Origin: Sphingomonas soli NBRC 100801
GTDB taxonomy: Bacteria; Pseudomonadota; Alphaproteobacteria; Sphingomonadales; Sphingomonadaceae
Direction of reading: 5' to 3'
Length of the DNA stretch: 64,000 nucleotides
NCBI RefSeq assembly: GCF_001591025.1
Contig: NZ_BCTZ01000014.1
Coordinates: 1 to 64,000, forward strand
The position numbers and the translations under genes are program-made. The notes under the pieces were generated by a model. The model searched no databases. It had not been told where the DNA came from and saw only the letters and a list, made by a program, of their open reading frames with translations. Positions 47,938 to 57,023 of this stretch are shown here, piece after piece. Within the stretch, counting starts at the first letter, position 1; each line of letters begins with the position of its first letter.

Positions 47938-48954
47938 ATGGGCCGCATTGGAGAACTCGATCTGCCGGATCGGCTCGCGTCGGTAGTCCCGCGCTGGGTG
48001 ACGTCGGTCGCTGTCGGACTGGCCGCCACAGGAAGCGCGGGCATCGTCCGATTTCTCCTCGATACCGTAGTGCCGGGCGCAGCGGTGTTCGCGCTGATCT
48101 TTCCCGCCGCGATGATCGCTACCTTGTTTGCGCGCTGGCTGGCCGGCGCGACCGCCGGCACATTATCAATCCTCTACGGCTGGTATTATCTGTTCCCGAT
48201 CCGGAATTCGTGGCGCTTCGAAACTCCCGCGCAGGCGGTGACCATGGCATCGGTGGTCGTATCGTGCGTCCTGACGGTGGCGCTTGCAGAGATGTTTCGC
48301 CGCGCGGTGCGCCGCGCCGCCGACGAACGGGACCGCGAAGTCGCCGAGCGCGACCTGTTCCTTGAGGAATTCGACCACCGGGTGAAGAATAATTTCACGC
48401 TGGTCGCCAGCCTCCTCGATATGCAGCGAAGGCGGGCGGGAGAGGGCGAGACCGCCGAGGCGCTGGGCGCGGCATTGTCCCGCGTCGAGAGCATCGCCCG
48501 CGCGCATCGTCATCTCTATCGCGGCGGCAGCGCCGCGCCCGGCAGCGTCGATATCGCCGCCTATCTCCAGGAACTATGCTCGGCGCTGGCGGACGCGCTG
48601 TTCCTGCGCGATGCGATCACGCTCGATTGCCATTCGGACCATGCCACGATCCCGCGCGACCGCGCCGTTTCGATCGGCCTCGTCGTCAACGAGCTGGTCA
48701 CCAACGCGGCGAAACACGCCTTTCCGGGCCGGGACGAGGGGCATATCAGCGTCCGCTTCGAAAAGGCCGAAAGCGGCTGGCGGCTGACGGTCAGCGACAA
48801 TGGCGCCGGCATGTCTACCGCGGCAAAGCGCAAGCGTGCCGATGGCGGACTGGGGCAGCGGCTGATCGACGCTTTTGCGCGTCAGGCGCAGGGTACCGTC
48901 TCGGTAGGCAGCACGCCTTCTGGCACCACTGTCACGGTCGATTTCGAAAGCTAG
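47938..48954 (+). CDS. HisKA_2-family sensor histidine kinase with DUF4118 membrane domain
   Basis: A 338-residue kinase. Four hydrophobic segments (about 25-120, DUF4118/KdpD-like sensor) precede a short coiled linker and the dimerisation domain with the phospho-acceptor H147 in EFDHRVKNNFTLVASLLDMQRRR, the HRxxN pattern of HisKA_2/HWE kinases, and an HATPase domain with VNELVTNAAKHAF and DNGAGM. Such kinases often feed the PhyR general stress pathway in alphaproteobacteria; no response regulator lies beside it. ATG 47938 is chosen over a TTG 12 codons earlier. Confidence 0.9.
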   Translation: MGRIGELDLPDRLASVVPRWVTSVAVGLAATGSAGIVRFLLDTVVPGAAVFALIFPAAMIATLFARWLAGATAGTLSILYGWYYLFPIRNSWRFETPAQAVTMASVVVSCVLTVALAEMFRRAVRRAADERDREVAERDLFLEEFDHRVKNNFTLVASLLDMQRRRAGEGETAEALGAALSRVESIARAHRHLYRGGSAAPGSVDIAAYLQELCSALADALFLRDAITLDCHSDHATIPRDRAVSIGLVVNELVTNAAKHAFPGRDEGHISVRFEKAESGWRLTVSDNGAGMSTAAKRKRADGGLGQRLIDAFARQAQGTVSVGSTPSGTTVTVDFES

Positions 48955-48964
48955 GGCCCGGACC

Positions 48965-50743
48965 TCAGCCGAGCGCTTCGACCATCTCGGCCAGCTCGAG
49001 CCAGCGCATCTCCGCCGCGTCCTTTTCCTCCTGCAGCTTCGCAATCCCCTCGCTCAGCGCCGCGAACTTTTTCGGGTCGCGCGTGTAGAGCGCAGGGTCG
49101 GCGAGCGCCGCTTCGTCGCGGGCGATCGTCTTTTCGATCTCCTCGATCCGTGCGGGCAGCAAATCATAGTCGCGCTGGTCCTTGTAGCTGAGCTTGGTCG
49201 CCTTGGGCTTGGGTGCTTCCGCGACCGGCTTGGGAGCGGCGGGCTTTTTCGGCTCCGCCCGCAGCTTCCTTTTGGCTTCCCAATCGGCATAGCCACCCGG
49301 CACCACATCAACGTTTCCCGACCCGTCCAGCCCCAGAGTCACCGTCACCGTGCGATCGAGAAAGTCGCGGTCGTGGCTGACGATCAGCACCGTGCCTTCG
49401 TAATCGGCGATCACTTCCTGGAGCAGGTCCAGTGTCTCGAGATCGAGATCATTGGTCGGCTCATCAAGCACCAGCAGATTCGAGGGCCGAGCAAATTCGC
49501 GCGCGAGCAGCAGCCGCGAACGTTCGCCGCCCGAAAGCGTGCCGATCTTGGCGTCCGCGAGCGAAGGCTCGAAGAGGAACTCCTTGAGATAGCCGTGGAT
49601 GTGCTTCTTGACGCCCAGCACCTCGATCCACTCGCCGCCCTGGGTCAGCACGTCGCGCACGCTCTTTGCCGGATCCATCAGCTTACGCTGCTGATCGATG
49701 ATCACGCCGTCGAGCGTCTTGGCGAGCCGCACACTCCCTTCGTCGGGCGCGAGTTCGCCGGTGAGGATGCGCAGCAAGGTAGTCTTGCCTGCGCCGTTCG
49801 CGCCGACGATGCCGATCCGGTCGCCCTTGGTGACGCGGAGCGACAGGTCCTTGATGATCGTGCGGTCGCCAAAGCGCTTGGTCACGTGCTTGGCGTCGAT
49901 CACCACCTTGGTCTGCGCATCGTCGCTGCCGATCTGGATCTTCGCAGCGCCCGCTGGCCCCATCATCGCGGCCCGCTCGGCACGCATTTCCTTGAGCTTG
50001 GAGAGGCGGCCCATGTTGCGGCGCCGCCGGCCAGTGACGCCGCGGAGCAGCCAATGCTCCTCGATCTTGAGCTTCGCATCGAGCCGCTGGGCGTTGCGCT
50101 CCTCCTCGGCATAGACCTGCTCGATCCAGGCGTCGAACCCGCCAAAGCCGATCTCCGCACGGCGGATCGCACCGCGATCCAGCCACAGGGTCTGGCGGGT
50201 CAGGCGAGTGAGGAAGGTGCGGTCGTGGCTGATCGCGACGAATGCGCCGGTATAGCGGCCAAGCCAGGATTCGAGCCAGTCGATCGCGGCGATGTCGAGA
50301 TGGTTGGTCGGCTCGTCCATCAGCAGCACGTCCGGGTTCATCGCCAGCGCGCGAGCGATCGCTGCGCGGCGGCGCTCGCCGCCCGAAGCCGTCGCCGCCT
50401 CGCGGCTCAGGTCTACGCCCAATTGCCCGGCAATCGCCTCGACCTCGTAGCGCTGCGGAGCATTCTCGCCACCCGACGCGAAATCGAGCAAGGTGGCGAA
50501 GCCTTCGACCCGCGGATCCTGCTCCAGAATCACGACGTTCGTGCCCGGCACTATCACGCGGCGCCCTTCGTCCGCGTCGATCTGACCGGCGATCAGCCTG
50601 AGCAAGGTCGACTTGCCCGCGCCGTTGCGCCCGATCAGCGCGAGCCGGTCCCGCGCGCCGATATAGAGATCGAGCCCGCGGAACAGCCAGCCATGCCCCT
50701 GGACGAGTCCGAGGCCTTCATATGCGAGTACGGGTGCAGCCAT
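48965..50743 (-). CDS. ABC-F family ATPase (Uup-like)
   Basis: A 592-residue soluble duplicated ATPase acting on ribosomes or DNA. Two nucleotide-binding domains: Walker A GRNGAGKST (about 38) with signature ASGGERRRAAIA, and Walker A GANGAGKTT (about 325) with LSGGERSRLLLA; Walker B motifs LLMDEPTNHLD and LVLDEPTNDLD. The inter-domain P-site linker is rich in Arg/Lys. A C-terminal coiled-coil extension (ARIEEIEKTIARDEAALADP, about 515-590) preceded by an Ala/Lys/Pro linker is typical of Uup. Convergent with the kinase gene, 10 nt apart. Confidence 0.92.
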   Translation of the reverse strand: MAAPVLAYEGLGLVQGHGWLFRGLDLYIGARDRLALIGRNGAGKSTLLRLIAGQIDADEGRRVIVPGTNVVILEQDPRVEGFATLLDFASGGENAPQRYEVEAIAGQLGVDLSREAATASGGERRRAAIARALAMNPDVLLMDEPTNHLDIAAIDWLESWLGRYTGAFVAISHDRTFLTRLTRQTLWLDRGAIRRAEIGFGGFDAWIEQVYAEEERNAQRLDAKLKIEEHWLLRGVTGRRRRNMGRLSKLKEMRAERAAMMGPAGAAKIQIGSDDAQTKVVIDAKHVTKRFGDRTIIKDLSLRVTKGDRIGIVGANGAGKTTLLRILTGELAPDEGSVRLAKTLDGVIIDQQRKLMDPAKSVRDVLTQGGEWIEVLGVKKHIHGYLKEFLFEPSLADAKIGTLSGGERSRLLLAREFARPSNLLVLDEPTNDLDLETLDLLQEVIADYEGTVLIVSHDRDFLDRTVTVTLGLDGSGNVDVVPGGYADWEAKRKLRAEPKKPAAPKPVAEAPKPKATKLSYKDQRDYDLLPARIEEIEKTIARDEAALADPALYTRDPKKFAALSEGIAKLQEEKDAAEMRWLELAEMVEALG

Positions 50744-50819
50744 GAAGCGGGCACCTAGTGGCGGCGCTCCGATCCCGCAACCTGACACCCGCCTGTCATG
50801 CCCGTTCAGGGGCTATTAA

Positions 50820-51140
50820 ATGGGCGACCCGCATGGCAGACGCATGAAGATGCTGGCGAAACCGCTTTTGTGCGCGTGCCTGGCGGCGATGGCGCCTGCA
50901 GCCGTCGCCACGCATCTGCCGCACGTCGCCACATCGCAGGACGGGCAGGGAAGGCCCGGCGTTTCGGTCCGCGAGATCGAGCGGCGGGTGATTCCCCGCA
51001 TGCCGGGCGCGCAATATCTGGGATTCGATTACGATCCGTCGACGAACATTTACACGCTCAAATTCCTGCGCAATGGATCGGTGATCTGGGTGGACGTCGA
51101 TGGCCGCACCGGCAACATCGTGCGAAGCTCGGGCAATTGA
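50820..51140 (+). CDS. Small secreted PepSY-like protein
   Basis: A 106-residue exported protein. The signal peptide includes MKMLAKPLLCACLAAMAPAAVA; the start may be ATG 50820 (AGGGG 8 nt upstream) or 50844. The mature part has one PepSY-type fold: VSVREIERRVIPRMPGAQYLGFDYDPSTNIYTLKFLRNGSVIWVDVDGRTGNIV. PepSY proteins often modulate the two-component system encoded with them, and a response regulator follows after 20 nt. Confidence 0.75.
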   Translation: MGDPHGRRMKMLAKPLLCACLAAMAPAAVATHLPHVATSQDGQGRPGVSVREIERRVIPRMPGAQYLGFDYDPSTNIYTLKFLRNGSVIWVDVDGRTGNIVRSSGN

Positions 51141-51160
51141 GCGCGCTGAGGGGATAGAAG

Positions 51161-51823
51161 ATGCGACTATTGATCGTCGAGGACGAGCCTAATCTCGGCC
51201 AGCAGCTCAAGAACGCGCTTGAGGGCGCGGGCTATGCCGTTGACCTCGCCACCGATGGCGAAGAGGGCCTCTATCTCGGCTCCAACGAGCAATATGACGC
51301 GATCATCCTCGATCTGGGGCTGCCGGAGATTGACGGGCTGACCGTGCTCGATCGCTGGCGCAAGGAAGGCAAGTCTACGCCGGTGCTGGTGCTGACCGCG
51401 CGCGACAGCTGGTCGGACAAGGTGGCAGGGCTCGATGCAGGCGCCGACGATTATGTCGCCAAGCCGTTCCAGACCGAAGAGCTGATTGCACGGCTGCGTG
51501 CGCTGATCCGCCGCTCCTCGGGCAACGCATCGGCCGAGCTGACCGCCGGCGACATCCGACTCGACACCCGCTCGGGCAAGGTCACCAAGGCGGGCGAGCC
51601 GGTGAAGCTCACCGCGCAGGAATATAAACTGCTCAGCTATCTGCTCCACCACAAGGGCAAGGTGGTCAGCCGCACCGAGCTGATCGACCATATCTACGAT
51701 CAGGATTTCGATCGCGATTCGAACACGATCGAAGTGTTCGTGACGCGCATCCGCAAAAAGCTGGGCGCCGAAATCATCACCACGATCCGGGGCTTGGGCT
51801 ACAGCCTGGACGAGCCTAGCTAA
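51161..51823 (+). CDS. OmpR-family response regulator
   Basis: A 220-residue transcription factor. Receiver domain with acidic pocket (VEDEPN), phospho-accepting D51 (AIILDLGLPEIDG), T/S in VLTARD and K in DYVAKPF; winged-helix DNA-binding domain from about 125 with LTAQEYKLLSYLLHHKGKVVSRTELIDHIYDQDFDRDSNTIEVFVTRIRKKL. Closest in layout to PhoP/CpxR-type regulators. The cognate kinase gene begins 6 nt later. Confidence 0.94.
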   Translation: MRLLIVEDEPNLGQQLKNALEGAGYAVDLATDGEEGLYLGSNEQYDAIILDLGLPEIDGLTVLDRWRKEGKSTPVLVLTARDSWSDKVAGLDAGADDYVAKPFQTEELIARLRALIRRSSGNASAELTAGDIRLDTRSGKVTKAGEPVKLTAQEYKLLSYLLHHKGKVVSRTELIDHIYDQDFDRDSNTIEVFVTRIRKKLGAEIITTIRGLGYSLDEPS

Positions 51824-51828
51824 ATCAC

Positions 51829-53232
51829 GTGCACGCCGGCCATCAGGAAGAGGCGAACGATTCCCTGACGGCCGAGCCGCGTCCGCGCACCTATGTGCGC
51901 GCGACCGGATCGGTAAATCGGCGCATGCTGCTTATCGCGATGGCGTGGATCATGCTGCTGCTCGTCGGCGGCGGCTATGCGCTCGATCGCGTTCTGGTCA
52001 CTACCGTCACCCGCAATTTCGACGACCAGCTCGATTACCTCCTCAAGGCGATGATCTTCTCCGCCGAGATCGATTCCAACGGCGACGTGATGAACAATCG
52101 CGAGCTCGCCGATCAGCGCTTCCTCGAATATAATTCAGGCGCGTACTGGCAGATCAGCGGCAAGGGGCATCAGCCCTATATCTCGCGGTCGCTATGGGAC
52201 CAGAACCTGCGCGTCGACGAGCGGCACCAGGACAATGAAGTCCATGTCTATGACAGCCGCGAGATACCCGGCCAGCAGCTCCGCATCGCGGAACGCGACG
52301 TCAAGCTGCCCGGCTCCGAGGTCCGCTGGCGCTTTCAGGTGGCGCAGAGCCGCGAGACGCTGAACGCCCAGATCGCAACGCTGCGCACCACGCTGATCCG
52401 CAGCTTCGTGCTTCTCGGACTGGGGCTGATGATCATGGTTGGCCTCCAGACCTGGTACGGCCTGCTGCCGCTGCGCCGCGTCCGCACCGAGATCGCAAGG
52501 CTGCGCGCGGGCGAATCGGCGCGGATCGAGAAGCCGATGCCCGCGGAAGTCGCGCCGATGGTCGAGGAACTCAACGCGCTGGTCGAGCATAATGACCGCC
52601 AGGCCGAGGAAGCGCGGCGCCACGCGGGCAATCTGGCGCATGCGCTCAAGACCCCGCTCAGCGTCATCATGAACGCCGCCGCCGCCGGCCAGGCCGACCT
52701 CGCCCCGGCCGTGATCCGCGAGGCGCGCACGATGCGCCGCCAGATCGACCACCATCTCGCCCGCGCCCGTGCCGTGGGCCGCCGGGGCTCGGCGCACAGC
52801 CGCGCTGCGGTGTGGCCCGCTGTCCAGGCGGTCGAGCGCGCCGTCGCCCGCCTCTATCCCAATGTCCGCTTCGACATTGACGGCGTCCAGAACCTCACCG
52901 CGCATATTGAGCGGCAGGACCTTGAGGAGATGCTGGGCAACCTGGTCGAGAATGCCGCGAAATATGGCGGGGGCAGCGTCTTCATCACGGTCAAGGCGGA
53001 AGCGGGGTTCGCCGAGATCATGGTCGAAGACGACGGCGCCGGCATCCCCGAGGCGGACCGCATCCGCATCTTCGATCGCGGCGTGCGGCTCGACAGCGGC
53101 AAGCCCGGAACCGGCCTCGGCCTGGCCATCGTCCGCGACGTGGTCGAGATCTATGACGGCACGATCACGCTGGAAGAAAGCGACGACCTGGGAGGGCTGC
53201 TCGTCCGGCTGAGGCTGCCCGCCGCGAGCTGA
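51829..53232 (+). CDS. Two-component sensor histidine kinase
   Basis: A 467-residue kinase from a GTG start. Membrane helices at about 33-56 and 190-212 flank a periplasmic sensor of about 130 residues (NFDDQLDYLLKAMIFSAEIDSNGD). A HAMP-like segment (LRRVRTEIARLRAGESARIEKP) leads to the phospho-acceptor H271 in LAHALKTPLSVI and an HATPase domain with NLVENAAKYGG, DDGAGIPEADR and GTGLGLAIVRDV. With the PepSY protein and OmpR-type regulator this resembles PhoPQ-like envelope or cation sensing; the signal is unknown. Confidence 0.93.
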   Translation: MHAGHQEEANDSLTAEPRPRTYVRATGSVNRRMLLIAMAWIMLLLVGGGYALDRVLVTTVTRNFDDQLDYLLKAMIFSAEIDSNGDVMNNRELADQRFLEYNSGAYWQISGKGHQPYISRSLWDQNLRVDERHQDNEVHVYDSREIPGQQLRIAERDVKLPGSEVRWRFQVAQSRETLNAQIATLRTTLIRSFVLLGLGLMIMVGLQTWYGLLPLRRVRTEIARLRAGESARIEKPMPAEVAPMVEELNALVEHNDRQAEEARRHAGNLAHALKTPLSVIMNAAAAGQADLAPAVIREARTMRRQIDHHLARARAVGRRGSAHSRAAVWPAVQAVERAVARLYPNVRFDIDGVQNLTAHIERQDLEEMLGNLVENAAKYGGGSVFITVKAEAGFAEIMVEDDGAGIPEADRIRIFDRGVRLDSGKPGTGLGLAIVRDVVEIYDGTITLEESDDLGGLLVRLRLPAAS

Positions 53233-53236
53233 GCGG

Positions 53237-54226
53237 TCAGAGCCCCCGCATCGCCTCCGCCGCCAGCGTCAGGCTCTTCTTGCGGGCACCGTGATCGAAG
53301 ACCGCGCTGGCGATCATCAGCTCGTCGGCACCCGTCCGCGCGATGAAAGCGGCGATCTGCGCGCGGACCGTGTCCGGCCCGCCGATCGCGCTGGCCGAGA
53401 GCACCTGATCGAGCATCGCCATGCCCTGCGGCCCCAGGCTCTCGCGATAGCCGGGCAGCGGCGGGGGCAATTGGATGCCGCGCCCGGTGGTGCGGATCGC
53501 GACGAACGCCTGTTGCTGCGACGATGCGAGCAGTTCGGCCTCTTCATCGGTGTCGGCGGCGAAGACGTTATAGCCCAGCATCAGGTGCGGCCTGTCGAGC
53601 GCGGCGGAAGGCCGGAATGCGCGGCGATAGACATCCGCCGCCTCCATCATCATCGCGGGCGCGAAATGCGAGGCGAAGGCATAAGGCAGGCCGAGCATCG
53701 CGGCGAGCTGCGCGCCGAAGGTGCTGGAGCCGAGGATCCACAATTTGACGTCCGCCCCCGCGCCGGGCGTCGCGCGGATGCCGGTCTTGCCATCGTCGGC
53801 GAAGAAGCTCTGCAATTCGAGCACGTCCTGCGGGAAGGCATTGGCATCGGTTTCCAGATTGCGCCGGATCGCCTGCGCGACGCGCTGGTCCGATCCGGGC
53901 GCGCGACCCAGGCCCAGATCGATGCGTCCGGGAAACAGCGCATCGAGCGTACCGAACTGCTCGGCAATCTGGAGCGGCGCATGATTGGGCAGCATGATCC
54001 CGCCCGCGCCGATGCGGATCGTGGAGGTCGCCGCGCCGACATGGCCGATCACCACGGCGGTGGCGGCGCTGGCGATGCCCTCCATCCCGTGATGCTCGGC
54101 GACCCAATAGCGGGTATAGCCGAGCTGCTCGGCGTGCCGCGCCAGATCGGCGGCGTTGGCGAAAGCCTGGGAAGCGTTCCCGCCCTGGATGATGGGAACG
54201 AGATCGAGCAGCGAATATGCGGTCAT
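53237..54226 (-). CDS. LLM-class flavin-dependent oxidoreductase
   Basis: A 329-residue TIM-barrel monooxygenase of the bacterial luciferase-like family: [12 protein letters not shown] at the start, [77 protein letters not shown] blocks spread over 40-120, and SGP-like substrate loop later. It uses reduced flavin from a partner reductase. Substrate unknown. Convergent with the sensor kinase gene (4-nt gap). Confidence 0.9.
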   Translation of the reverse strand: MTAYSLLDLVPIIQGGNASQAFANAADLARHAEQLGYTRYWVAEHHGMEGIASAATAVVIGHVGAATSTIRIGAGGIMLPNHAPLQIAEQFGTLDALFPGRIDLGLGRAPGSDQRVAQAIRRNLETDANAFPQDVLELQSFFADDGKTGIRATPGAGADVKLWILGSSTFGAQLAAMLGLPYAFASHFAPAMMMEAADVYRRAFRPSAALDRPHLMLGYNVFAADTDEEAELLASSQQQAFVAIRTTGRGIQLPPPLPGYRESLGPQGMAMLDQVLSASAIGGPDTVRAQIAAFIARTGADELMIASAVFDHGARKKSLTLAAEAMRGL

Positions 54227-54289
54227 GGACCGGGAGATGGGGAGCGCTGCCTGCGCTTGCTAGGCCAAGCGTGCGCCGTTGCGCGTCCA

Positions 54290-54440
54290 AAGGTGACACT
54301 AAGGTGACACCAAGAACGCGCTTCGCGGCGGCGAACCTTCCCAATTTTCGCGGTGACGAAGCACCAGCGGCTGACGATATCAAAGAGCGACCGGCAATGC
54401 CGACCGGCTGAGCCAAGCAGGTGAAATCCTACATTGCAAG
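54290..54440 (-). repeat. Multi-box dispersed element, copy 2
   Basis: On the minus strand this carries the same ordered boxes as the element at 8012-8235: box A (54415-54440, starting CTTGCAATGTAGGATTT), a short hairpin CGGCA/TGCCG region (about 54389-54410), box B GCTCTTTGATATCGTC (54373-54388) and box C with GTGTCACCTTAGTGTCACC (54290-54318). The segment between B and C is only about 54 nt and unlike copy 1. It lies in the 451-nt divergent gap 54227-54677, which otherwise holds a REP-type repeat and presumably the promoters of the two flanking genes. Confidence 0.6.
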
Positions 54441-54482
54441 CGGTGATGTTGGGCGGGCCATCGGGATGGGAATCGATACACC

Positions 54483-54588
54483 GTCATCCCGGACGTGTTC
54501 CGGGATCCACCGATCTGCGCGCGGCGGACAAGAGGATCCGGCCGCAGACCGGGCGGCCTGGTGGACCCCGAGACGAGCCCGGGGTGAC
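54483..54588. repeat. REP-type inverted repeat
   Basis: Left arm GTCATCCCGGA-cgtg-TTCCGGGAT (54483-54506) and right arm ACCCCG-agacgag-CCCGGGGTGAC (to about 54588), a diverged version of the family seen at 20074, 56161 and 58711. It occupies the upstream region of the HAD gene together with copy 2 of the multi-box element. Confidence 0.5.
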
Positions 54589-54677
54589 GAAGATTGGAGT
54601 CATGCCGCACGAGCGACGCACCCGCCCCCGCAACGTCCTCGCTTGCAAGCCCCGGATAGCGCCCCTAACGCGCGGCC

Positions 54678-55346
54678 ATGAAAGCCGCTCTATCGCATAT
54701 CGAGAATTGGGTCTTCGATCTCGACAACACGCTGTATCCGGCGAGCGGGGATCTCTGGACGCAGATCGATGCGCTGATCGGGCAATATGTGCAAACGCTG
54801 CTGGGGGTGGGGCCCGAGGAAGCGTATCGCATCCAGAAATCCTATTTCCACAGCCATGGCACGACGCTGAACGGGCTGATGGCCGATCATGGCGTGGATC
54901 CGCACCACTATCTGGATGCCGTGCATCAGGTCGATCTGAGCGGGATCGAGGCCAATCTGATGCTGGCCGAGGCGCTGGTCCGCCTGCCCGGACGCAAGCT
55001 GATCTTCACCAACGCGAATGCGCCCTATGCGATGCAGGTGCTCGACCGGCTGGGGCTGAGCGACACGTTCGAGGGCGTGCACGATATCCACGCGACCCAA
55101 TATCGCCCCAAGCCCGATCCGCTGGCCTATGACGGGCTGTGCCAGGCCTATGGCATCGATCCGGCACGCAGCCTGTTCGTCGAGGACATGGCGCGCAATC
55201 TGAAGCCCGCCAAGGCGATCGGCATGGCGACCGTGTGGATCGACAATGGATCGGAGCAGACCGACGATTCCGATCGCAGCTTCATCGACTATACCATCAG
55301 CGACCTCGGAGCGTGGCTCCACGAGATATTGGAGGACCAAGCGTGA
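54678..55346 (+). CDS. HAD-superfamily pyrimidine 5'-nucleotidase
   Basis: A 222-residue phosphatase of the SDT1/PhnO-like pyrimidine nucleotidase group. HAD motif I is [14 protein letters not shown] (about 13-26), motif [14 protein letters not shown] (about 111), motif III K in [10 protein letters not shown] and motif [19 protein letters not shown]. The insertion after motif I is the helical cap of this group. Its stop overlaps the GTG of dapD, which suggests co-translation. Confidence 0.88.
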   Translation: MKAALSHIENWVFDLDNTLYPASGDLWTQIDALIGQYVQTLLGVGPEEAYRIQKSYFHSHGTTLNGLMADHGVDPHHYLDAVHQVDLSGIEANLMLAEALVRLPGRKLIFTNANAPYAMQVLDRLGLSDTFEGVHDIHATQYRPKPDPLAYDGLCQAYGIDPARSLFVEDMARNLKPAKAIGMATVWIDNGSEQTDDSDRSFIDYTISDLGAWLHEILEDQA

Positions 55347-56143
55347 CTCTCGAAACCGCCATCGACGCAGCATGGGAAGCCCGCGCCGAGCTCAATACCG
55401 GCACGCAGGGCGAGGTCCGCGACGCGGTGAATGAGGCGCTGGCGCTGCTCGATGCGGGCAAGGCGCGTGTCGCCGAGCCGGCGGGCGAGGGCTGGCAGGT
55501 CAATCAGTGGCTGAAAAAGGCGGTGCTGCTGAGCTTCCGGCTGAACGACAATGCCGTGATGACCGGCGGGTTCGACAAGGTTCCGCTGAAGACCGCCGGA
55601 TGGGACGATGCCCGTTTCCGGCAGGCAGGCTTCCGCCAGGTGCCGGGCAGCGTGGTGCGCCACGGCGCGCACATCGGCCGGAACGTGGTGCTGATGCCGA
55701 GCTTCGTGAACATCGGCGCGTTCGTCGATGAAGGCACGATGGTCGATACCTGGACGACGGTGGGAAGCTGCGCGCAGATCGGCAAGAACGTCCATCTTTC
55801 AGGCGGCGTCGGGATCGGCGGCGTGCTCGAGCCGCTGCAGGCCGATCCGGTGATCATCGGCGACGGTGCATTTATCGGCGCGCGTTCGGAAGTGGCCGAA
55901 GGCGTGCGTGTGGGCGAAGGCGCGGTGCTTTCGATGGGCGTGTATCTGGGCGCATCGACCAAGATCATCGACCGCGCGACGGGCGAAGTGCATCGCGGCT
56001 TCGTGCCGCCCTATTCGGTGGTGGTGCCGGGAACGCTTCCGAGCGCGGGCGGCAAGCCCGGGCTCTACTGCGCGGTGATCGTCAAGACGGTGGACGCGCA
56101 GACGCGCAGCAAGACCGGGATCAACGAGCTGCTGCGCGATTGA
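55343..56143 (+). CDS. dapD: 2,3,4,5-tetrahydropyridine-2,6-dicarboxylate N-succinyltransferase
   Basis: A 266-residue left-handed beta-helix enzyme of the succinylase branch of lysine/diaminopimelate synthesis. Hexapeptide repeats run from about 100 ([62 protein letters not shown] in pieces), with the N-terminal helical domain containing [17 protein letters not shown]. Start is GTG at 55343, preceded by GGAGG and overlapping the upstream stop by 3 nt. Length is standard. Confidence 0.96.
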   Translation: MTLETAIDAAWEARAELNTGTQGEVRDAVNEALALLDAGKARVAEPAGEGWQVNQWLKKAVLLSFRLNDNAVMTGGFDKVPLKTAGWDDARFRQAGFRQVPGSVVRHGAHIGRNVVLMPSFVNIGAFVDEGTMVDTWTTVGSCAQIGKNVHLSGGVGIGGVLEPLQADPVIIGDGAFIGARSEVAEGVRVGEGAVLSMGVYLGASTKIIDRATGEVHRGFVPPYSVVVPGTLPSAGGKPGLYCAVIVKTVDAQTRSKTGINELLRD

Positions 56144-56160
56144 TGTAACCGGCTCAGGCC

Positions 56161-56240
56161 GTCATCCCCGCGAAAGCGGGGACCCAGTGCCGAAAGCGGT
56201 GCCGCCTGTAATCCTGGGTCCCCGCTTCCGCGGGGATGAC
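56161..56240. repeat. Near-perfect 27-bp inverted repeat (REP type)
   Basis: Left arm 56161-56187 (GTCATCCCCGCG-a-AAGCGGGG...) and right arm 56214-56240 are complementary at 26 of 27 positions, separated by 26 nt. Each arm also contains its own small CCCCGC/GCGGGG hairpin. It lies between dapD and kynA and may act as terminator for dapD. Confidence 0.8.
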
Positions 56241-56255
56241 GTATAGGGTGTCCGT

Positions 56256-57023
56256 ATGACCGAACCCACGAATCCGCCCATGACCTATGGCCGCTATCTC
56301 GCGCTCGATCAGTTGCTGAGCGCGCAGCATCCGATCTCGGATCGCGACGACGAGCTGCTGTTCATCATCATCCACCAGACCAAGGAGCTGTGGCTCAAGC
56401 AGATGCTGGTGGAGGTGCGCGACGCGATCCGGCTTGTGCGCGCGGACAAGGCCGTGGAGGCGTATAAATCGCTCGCGCGGGTGAGCCGCATCCAGGCGGT
56501 GATGACGCTGAGCTGGGACGTGCTCGCGACGATGACGCCGAGCGATTATACCCGCTTTCGCGAAGTGCTGGGCACCTCATCGGGCTTTCAATCGGATCAG
56601 TTCCGCGCGGTGGAGACATTGCTCGGCGTGCGCGGCGGCGGGGTGCCGGGGCCGCTTACCGATGCGGCGCTGGCCGCGCCGAGCCTGTGGGACGAAGCCA
56701 ATGCCGCGCTGGCCCGCGCCGGGCTGGCCCAGCCGATGACGCGCGAGTGGAGCCAGCCCTATCAGCCGAGCAAGGCCGTGGAAGATGCATGGGCCGGAAT
56801 CTATCGCGATCCGCACCATCACTGGGAATTGTATCAGCTCGCCGAAAAACTGGTCGATATCGACGATGCGCTCGCGACCTGGCGGCACAAGCATGTGCTG
56901 ACGGTCAGCCGCGTGATCGGGATGAAGACCGGCACCGGCGGCACGGCGGGCGTGCCCTATCTCGAATCGACGCTGTCGAAACGGGCGTTTCCCGAGCTCT
57001 GGTCGCTCCGGACCCAGCTTTGA
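56256..57023 (+). CDS. kynA: Tryptophan 2,3-dioxygenase
   Basis: A 255-residue heme dioxygenase opening the indole ring of tryptophan to N-formylkynurenine. YGRYLALDQLLSAQHPIS and LLFIIIHQTKELWLKQMLVEV (with the substrate-binding His and the helix typical of TDO) are at the N-terminus; HHHWELYQLAEKLVDIDDALATWRHKHVLTVSRVIGMKTGTGGTAGVPYLES near the end holds the proximal heme histidine and the conserved GTGG loop (given here as the region 186-240). The stop overlaps a TTG start of the next gene. Confidence 0.96.
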   Translation: MTEPTNPPMTYGRYLALDQLLSAQHPISDRDDELLFIIIHQTKELWLKQMLVEVRDAIRLVRADKAVEAYKSLARVSRIQAVMTLSWDVLATMTPSDYTRFREVLGTSSGFQSDQFRAVETLLGVRGGGVPGPLTDAALAAPSLWDEANAALARAGLAQPMTREWSQPYQPSKAVEDAWAGIYRDPHHHWELYQLAEKLVDIDDALATWRHKHVLTVSRVIGMKTGTGGTAGVPYLESTLSKRAFPELWSLRTQL

